Origin: Palsa-504 sp963739135
GTDB lineage: Bacteria; Actinomycetota; Actinomycetes; Streptosporangiales; Streptosporangiaceae
DNA length: 64,000 bases
Direction of reading: 5' to 3'
Assembly (NCBI GenBank): GCA_963739135.1
Contig: CAVTZG010000025.1
Coordinates: 284,700-348,699 of the forward strand
Position numbers and translations under genes: made by a program. Numbering within the stretch: position 1 is the first letter of the stretch; each line of letters opens with the position of its first letter. Below the pieces are notes generated by a model that made no database searches, was not told where the DNA came from, and was given only the letters and a program-made list of their open reading frames with translations. Positions 59,684 through 64,000 of this stretch are shown here, one piece after another.

Positions 59684-61135
59684 TCAGGCTGGTGAGCTGG
59701 CGGCTTCGCTGGCGCGGCGGGCGAGCTCGGCGCCGTAGTCGGTCCAGGTGCCCTGGCCCCAGTAGCGGTAGCAGCTGGTTTCGCAGGCCAGCAAGTGGAA
59801 CAGCGCGCGCCGGTAACGGGGGTCGCTGGCCGGAACGCCGGGGGCCAGCAGGTGCTCGCTGAACAGGATGCTGGCGCGCTGCATCGGCGCCAGCACGTTC
59901 TGATACCCGCGCACCCACGACACGTCGTTGGTCCAGCTGCCGCCGTCCATGCTGAACCGGCCGTCTTCGGCGCTGAGCTCGCCGATGACAGCGGCAAGGC
60001 GGCCTGGACCCTCGCCGGGCTGGAATCGTTCCCAGACCCGGTGCTGGAGCGCCGGCTGCAGCACCGGCAGGTCGCCGTCCTTTATGCCGCGCCCGGCCAG
60101 CATCTCGAGGTAGGCGGTGACGTTCACGGCCGGCGTGGGCGACCCGGAGCACTCCCTGGTGACCTGGAAGTACTTGGGCGGGAACTCGTTCATCATGACG
60201 CCGCCGTTCTCGCCATCAGCGATCTGCGTGACCAGGGGGGCGACCGGCCGGCCCGCCAGCTCCGCGGGATGCAGGCTCCTGGCCTCGTAGTAGGGCTGCA
60301 TCTGGCCCACCAGCTTGGTGTCGCTGCCCTGGGTCTTGATCACCGCGACGATGCTGGCGGTGTTGCCGCGCGAGTCTGTGCACACCAGCCGGTGCGGCAG
60401 ATGCGGGTGCTCGATGCCGCGGCCGTCGGGCTGCTCCACGGTGTGCTCCTGGACCAGCACCCACTGATAGCCGCAGTCGGCCAGGGTGCGGACGAACGCG
60501 CAGGCGACATCCGGGTGGTTGGGCAGCGCCATCTCGGCGGGGGAGAATCCGCGGACGCGCCCGAGCGCCTCAAGGCCGAAGATGGCAGCGAAATGGTGCT
60601 GCCAGGCGCGCACGTGCAGCCGGAAATCCTGCGGGGGCGTGGAGGGGGCCACCGCGTGGCCCCAGGTGCAGCCCAGCCACTCCACAGCCTGCCGGGCCCG
60701 GGGATCACAGGTGAGATACCCAAGCGCATCGAAGACGTCATCCAGGCCCATCTGCCGCATCCCATGCAGCAAGGTGCCGGAGTAGTCGAGCATCACCCGG
60801 GGCTGGCGGCCCTCGCCGAGCAGCTGCCGGATGAACTCGCCCATGCGCTTGTAGCACCACACGAACACCGGGGCATTGTGGTTGTCGCCGATGTCCTGAT
60901 GGTCCATCATCCACGCCAGGTTGCTGATGACCGGCGCGAAGTGCAGGTCGCCGCCGGCCGGGATCAGCGGCTGGTGCATATGCAGCGCGACCGCGAAGGT
61001 GCTGGCGGCACGCTCGATATCTCCGTCATGCGGAAACACCGGGTATTCCCGGCCCGCCGTGATCGCCTCGCTGATGAGCGGCTCCTGCCCGCACAGGTTC
61101 GGCAGGCCGTCGACGTACTCGGCGAGCGGCTCCAT
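59684..61135 (-). CDS. Glycoside hydrolase family 57 protein
   Basis: A 483-residue enzyme. The GH57 N-terminal signature FAVALHMHQPLIPAGGDLHF is clear. RGFSPAEMALPNHPDVACAF holds the likely catalytic Glu, and ENGGVMMNEFPPKYFQV, DGGSWTNDVSWVRGY and CETSCYRYWGQGTWTDYG follow. GH57 enzymes are alpha-amylases, branching enzymes or glucanotransferases on alpha-1,4-glucans. It follows glgA by 18 bp on the same strand, so a role in making or remodelling glycogen is likely. Codon use is somewhat less GC-rich than neighbours. Confidence 0.88.
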   Translation of the reverse strand: MEPLAEYVDGLPNLCGQEPLISEAITAGREYPVFPHDGDIERAASTFAVALHMHQPLIPAGGDLHFAPVISNLAWMMDHQDIGDNHNAPVFVWCYKRMGEFIRQLLGEGRQPRVMLDYSGTLLHGMRQMGLDDVFDALGYLTCDPRARQAVEWLGCTWGHAVAPSTPPQDFRLHVRAWQHHFAAIFGLEALGRVRGFSPAEMALPNHPDVACAFVRTLADCGYQWVLVQEHTVEQPDGRGIEHPHLPHRLVCTDSRGNTASIVAVIKTQGSDTKLVGQMQPYYEARSLHPAELAGRPVAPLVTQIADGENGGVMMNEFPPKYFQVTRECSGSPTPAVNVTAYLEMLAGRGIKDGDLPVLQPALQHRVWERFQPGEGPGRLAAVIGELSAEDGRFSMDGGSWTNDVSWVRGYQNVLAPMQRASILFSEHLLAPGVPASDPRYRRALFHLLACETSCYRYWGQGTWTDYGAELARRASEAASSPA

Positions 61136-61153
61136 AGGCTCACTCCCGTTGGC

Positions 61154-62629
61154 TCACTTGTGCCGGATGTACTCGTAAACATCCAGGTAGTCCTGACCGG
61201 GCTGGGCCCACGAGTAATCGGCGCGCATGCAGTTAGCCACGAGCTTGCGAAACTCGCCCGGGCGGTCCGACCACAGGCTGAGGGCGCGGCTGAGCGCGGA
61301 CTCGATGGCCCGGTTGTCCGTATCGTGAAAGACGTACCCGTTGCGCTCCGCCACCGGGCGCCCCGAGTGGTCGCGGTCGAACACGGTGTCGATCATTCCG
61401 CCGGTCGCCCGGACCACAGGCACCGTCCCGTACCGCATCGCGATCAGCGGAGCCAGCCCGCACGGCTCGAACATGCTCGGCACGACCAGCAGATCCGCGC
61501 CCGCGTAGACGAGATGAGCCAGTTCCTCGCTGTAACCCAGTTCGAGGTGACAATCCGGGTTGTCGTTGAGGTAATCCTTGAGGTGCCCGAAATGGCTGTT
61601 GATGCTGTCGTGGTGGTGGGCGTCGCCGATGAGCACGAACTGGCCGCCGCGGGCCAGGGTGTCGAAAAGGGCATGGTGGACCAGGTGCATGCCCTTCTGC
61701 TCGTCCAGCCTGCCCACGTACGCGACGACCGGCCTATGGATCTTGCGCAGCCACAACCGGTCCCGCAGCGCCTGTGTGTTCTCGGGCTTGCGCTCGATGG
61801 TGTCGATCGAATAATGGGCCGGCAGGATCGGGTCCTTCTCGGGGTTCCACGTGTCGTAATCGACGCCGTTAAGAATTCCGCGGAACTTGTCCTGATACTG
61901 CTTAAGGGTGCGGCCGAGCCCGGAGCTGGCGTCACCGTGCAGCGCCTCGCCGGCGTGGCTGGGGGACACTGTGGTGACGAAATTCGAGTACACGATTCCG
62001 CCCTTCATCGGATTCAGGCCCCGGTAGCGGAAGTCATCGCCCAGCCGGTCGGCGTCCATGAAGTACTCACGCCGGCCAAGCTGGGTAGCCCAGAGCACAT
62101 CCTCCGTGCTGGTGCCCTGGTGGCGGAAGTTGTGGATGGTGTAGCAGACTCTCTGGTCCGGCATCACCTCGCCGTACTGCTCATACAGCAGGACCGGGAC
62201 CAGCCCGGTCTGCCAGTCATGGCAATGAATGACATCGGGGCGCTTATCAGCCCGGAGCAAGAACTCGAGCGCCGCCTTGGAAAAGAACGCGAACCGCTCC
62301 GCATCGTCCCAGTACCCGTACAGACGGTCCCGGCCGAAGAAGTCAGCTGCCGAATGCGGTTCGATGAAAAAGCATTTCCGCCCGTTCGTGTAGCCAAACC
62401 ACACCGTGCAGCGGACTGCCCCTTCATACCACGGCACCCACAGGTCGTGGTAGCTGGGCTGCAGGCCCCAGATATCGGAATACCGCATGCTGGCATACTT
62501 CGGCAGGATAATCTCGACCGCGTTTCCCCGAAGCTCCAGTTCCCGGCTCAGACCGGAGACCACATCGCCGAGCCCGCCGGCTTTAGCCGCCGGCGCGCAC
62601 TCAGCCGCCACCATCACGACATACATCAC
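61154..62629 (-). CDS. glgA: Glycogen/starch synthase (GT5)
   Basis: A 491-residue ADP- or UDP-glucose:glucan glucosyltransferase. KAGGLGDVVSGLSRELELRG (KxGGLGDV donor loop), VIHCHDWQTGLVPVLLYEQY, TIHNFRHQG, NGVDYDTWNPEKDP, VVAYVGRLDEQKGMHLVHHA and FEPCGLAPLIAMRYGTVPVV (acceptor/nucleotide Glu) are all present. It starts with the conserved MYVVMVAAECAPAAKAGG. This bacterial GT5 type differs from the GT4-type GlgA/GlgM usual in actinobacteria, which together with the GH57 partner hints at acquisition of the pair. Confidence 0.93.
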   Translation of the reverse strand: MMYVVMVAAECAPAAKAGGLGDVVSGLSRELELRGNAVEIILPKYASMRYSDIWGLQPSYHDLWVPWYEGAVRCTVWFGYTNGRKCFFIEPHSAADFFGRDRLYGYWDDAERFAFFSKAALEFLLRADKRPDVIHCHDWQTGLVPVLLYEQYGEVMPDQRVCYTIHNFRHQGTSTEDVLWATQLGRREYFMDADRLGDDFRYRGLNPMKGGIVYSNFVTTVSPSHAGEALHGDASSGLGRTLKQYQDKFRGILNGVDYDTWNPEKDPILPAHYSIDTIERKPENTQALRDRLWLRKIHRPVVAYVGRLDEQKGMHLVHHALFDTLARGGQFVLIGDAHHHDSINSHFGHLKDYLNDNPDCHLELGYSEELAHLVYAGADLLVVPSMFEPCGLAPLIAMRYGTVPVVRATGGMIDTVFDRDHSGRPVAERNGYVFHDTDNRAIESALSRALSLWSDRPGEFRKLVANCMRADYSWAQPGQDYLDVYEYIRHK

Positions 62630-62910
62630 TCACCCACCGCGTTGCCCGCTGAATTCTGCTTCTGAAGCGACCGGCGCCCGCCCTAGCTGCACGACCGGCC
62701 CGGACTGCCACCCAGGCCGGACGTTACAGCGGCGCATCCGTGCCTAAAAAGGGCCGTTGGTCCCGAGGGCCCCCTGCAGGCCTTCGAGGCTAGGCTCTGA
62801 CCCAGCCAGTTTCCAGGCCAGGCCCGCCCAGGCCCCGACGCGGCACTGCTCGTCGGCGCGCCGCTGACCTTGCTATCGGCAGTCCGCAGCCGCATGTCAT
62901 CAGCCAAGGC
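62630..62910. other. Upstream region of glgA, no gene recognised
   Basis: A 281-bp stretch expected to hold the glgA promoter on the minus strand. No clear -10/-35 pair or operator could be identified by eye. Confidence 0.4.
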
Positions 62911-63099
62911 ACTGGTTCACCAGCTCGGACCAGCCGGCCACCTCGACATTGCCGGACCACCAGCGCGCCTGGCCGGCCACCCCGACCGGCTCAAAGCCCA
63001 CCCCACGCACCGCGGTGAACTCCTGACAGGTCAGCACGGACTCCCACGTGCCGCCGGGCCAGGGGCCCACCGGCCGGGCCAGGGCACCGGCGGGCAGTT
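62911..63099 (-). pseudogene. Partial duplicate of the YbjQ-like gene with an internal deletion
   Basis: 62911-62982 is nearly identical to 58876-58947, and 62981-63099 nearly identical to 59393-59511. The 445 bp between them are absent, and the joint falls at a shared CCC. Only a few substitutions are visible (for example ACGTTG to ACATTG), so the duplication is recent. The copy keeps the orientation of the original. It cannot encode the protein. Confidence 0.88.
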
Positions 63100-63271
63100 T
63101 ACCCCAGACGCACGCCCGGACTCACGGACTGACTGATGAGGGCCGTGCAGAAGGTTGATAAGCTGCGCACTCATCCGTCACTGGGAGAGGCCCCATGGGC
63201 ATCTGGAGTATTTGTCATCGTCTCGGGCGCGCTGAGGCGGGCTCCGGCAGTCTCCGCGCTTCTGCCTGCTG

Positions 63272-63925
63272 ATGCCTGGCAGCCGGCGTCGTCAGCCCGT
63301 TCGTTTCCTGGTTTTTTCCGCGTCCCTGCGCCGGGACTCCCTCAACACGCGGCTTGCCGAGCTGGCAGCGGCGGCTATCGACGCCGGCGGCGGAGATGTC
63401 GATGTTGCGGCGATGCGCGACTTCGACGCCCCATCTTACGATCAGGATGTCCAGCGCGAGGAGGGATTTCCACCGGGCGCCGAGGAGTTTCGGCGGCGGC
63501 TGGAGGCCTGCCATGGTTTTGTTGTGGCCTCACCGGAGTACAACGCGTCTATGCCGGGGGCGCTGAAGAACGCCATCGACTGGGTATCGCGCTACCAGCC
63601 GCAGCCGTTCAACGAGCGGCACGGGCTGCTGATGTCCGCATCGCCTTCGATGGGCGGGGGCAACCGCGGCCTGTGGGCGCTGCGCGTCCCGTTTGAGCAC
63701 CTCGGCTCGCGGCTGTATCCGGACATGTTCTCCCTCGCCCGGGCCCACCTGGCCTTCACCGCTGAAGGGCGCATCGCCGACGAGCAGCTGCAGCAGCGGT
63801 TCGACGCGAACATCAGCAACTTCATGGACCTGGTCGAGGCCTCCACGCACTACCAATGCGTGAAGCGGGCCTGGGTGGAGTACCTAGGTGAGCATCCCGA
63901 ACCATCACTGGACCGCGTAGAGTAA
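63272..63925 (+). CDS. NAD(P)H-dependent FMN reductase
   Basis: A 217-residue flavodoxin-like reductase: RFLVFSASLRRDSLNTRLAE (FMN phosphate loop SxSLRxxSxN), HGFVVASPEYNASMPGALKN (the conserved SPEYN..MPG.LKNA), then AIDWVSR, SASPSMGGGNRGLWALRVPF and EHLGSRLYPDMFSLARAHLA. Family members (azoreductase/ChrR-like) reduce quinones, chromate or azo compounds, or supply reduced FMN. ATG 63272 is the first start before the core. Single gene; the last 75 bp of the window hold nothing recognised. Confidence 0.9.
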   Translation: MPGSRRRQPVRFLVFSASLRRDSLNTRLAELAAAAIDAGGGDVDVAAMRDFDAPSYDQDVQREEGFPPGAEEFRRRLEACHGFVVASPEYNASMPGALKNAIDWVSRYQPQPFNERHGLLMSASPSMGGGNRGLWALRVPFEHLGSRLYPDMFSLARAHLAFTAEGRIADEQLQQRFDANISNFMDLVEASTHYQCVKRAWVEYLGEHPEPSLDRVE

Positions 63926-64000
63926 CGAGGAAAACCTCGCCGGGGAAGTGGCTTGTGGCAGTTGCCGCAGCGCGGGACCCCGGAGGCCGCGGCGGGTACC

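Overview
The window is very GC-rich DNA with strong third-position G/C bias. It carries actinobacterial marker genes: a PdtaS-type histidine kinase, a DasR-like regulator, the SigR/RsrA thiol-stress pair, aroA-rsgA-hisN, a wax-ester synthase/DGAT with PlsC- and PlsB-type acyltransferases, and a GlgA/GH57 pair. It reads as a chromosomal segment of a free-living, probably soil, actinomycete. I cannot assign a genus from sequence alone.

Layout. 1-7.8 kb: the 5' part of pdtaS (cut by the window edge), dasR, a frameshifted TPP-dependent acetolactate-synthase-like gene, a biotin carrier with biotin carboxylase, and two membrane-bound HD-domain proteins (one frameshifted and degenerate, one with HD-GYP motifs). 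8.1-13.8 kb: conserved core with rsrA and sigR (a textbook GGAAT-N18-GTT promoter sits at the sigR start), a methyltransferase, a DksA/TraR zinc finger, an SRAP peptidase, aroA and rsgA. 13.8-21.9 kb: accessory genes (P-loop kinase, CAP-domain protein, DUF2087, DUF2314, lipoprotein, YihY remnant, PucR-type regulator facing an unknown gene and a secreted protein) ending in a truncated tyrosine integrase beside hisN. 22.7-34.9 kb: truncated CBS and S53 peptidase fragments, a three-gene operon of unknown function, a Gln-rich DUF4190 membrane protein, a broken TPR regulator, a phospholipase C-type phosphoesterase, DUF6325 and SHOCT proteins, and a type II NADH dehydrogenase. A roughly 95-bp repeat occurs three times there. 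35.0-36.8 kb: an ISAzo13-like insertion sequence with 33-bp terminal inverted repeats. 37.0-42.8 kb: MoxR ATPase plus DUF2201 partner, DUF1275, a ThiF/cyclodehydratase-like protein and an ABC1 kinase. 42.9-48.3 kb: a tight three-gene neutral-lipid operon.

48.3-52.8 kb is rich in gene remnants (MFS transporter, two crotonase pieces, dienoyl-CoA reductase piece) around intact ArsR, enoyl-CoA hydratase and TetR genes. 52.9-57.4 kb holds a CoA-transferase/racemase, two SDRs, gpsA and a dihydropteroate-synthase-like barrel. The rest holds a frameshifted methyltransferase, a YbjQ-like protein (with a deleted second copy 3.5 kb away), GH57 and glgA, and an FMN reductase.

Functional themes are redox/thiol stress control, acyl-CoA and storage-lipid metabolism, and storage-glucan metabolism. 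Two features look least described: the 23.3-27.1 kb operon of paralogous unknown proteins, and the three-copy repeat that can encode a short Trp-rich peptide. Several otherwise healthy genes carry single-base frameshifts, so either assembly indels or recent decay must be considered. No tRNA, rRNA or CRISPR array was recognised.
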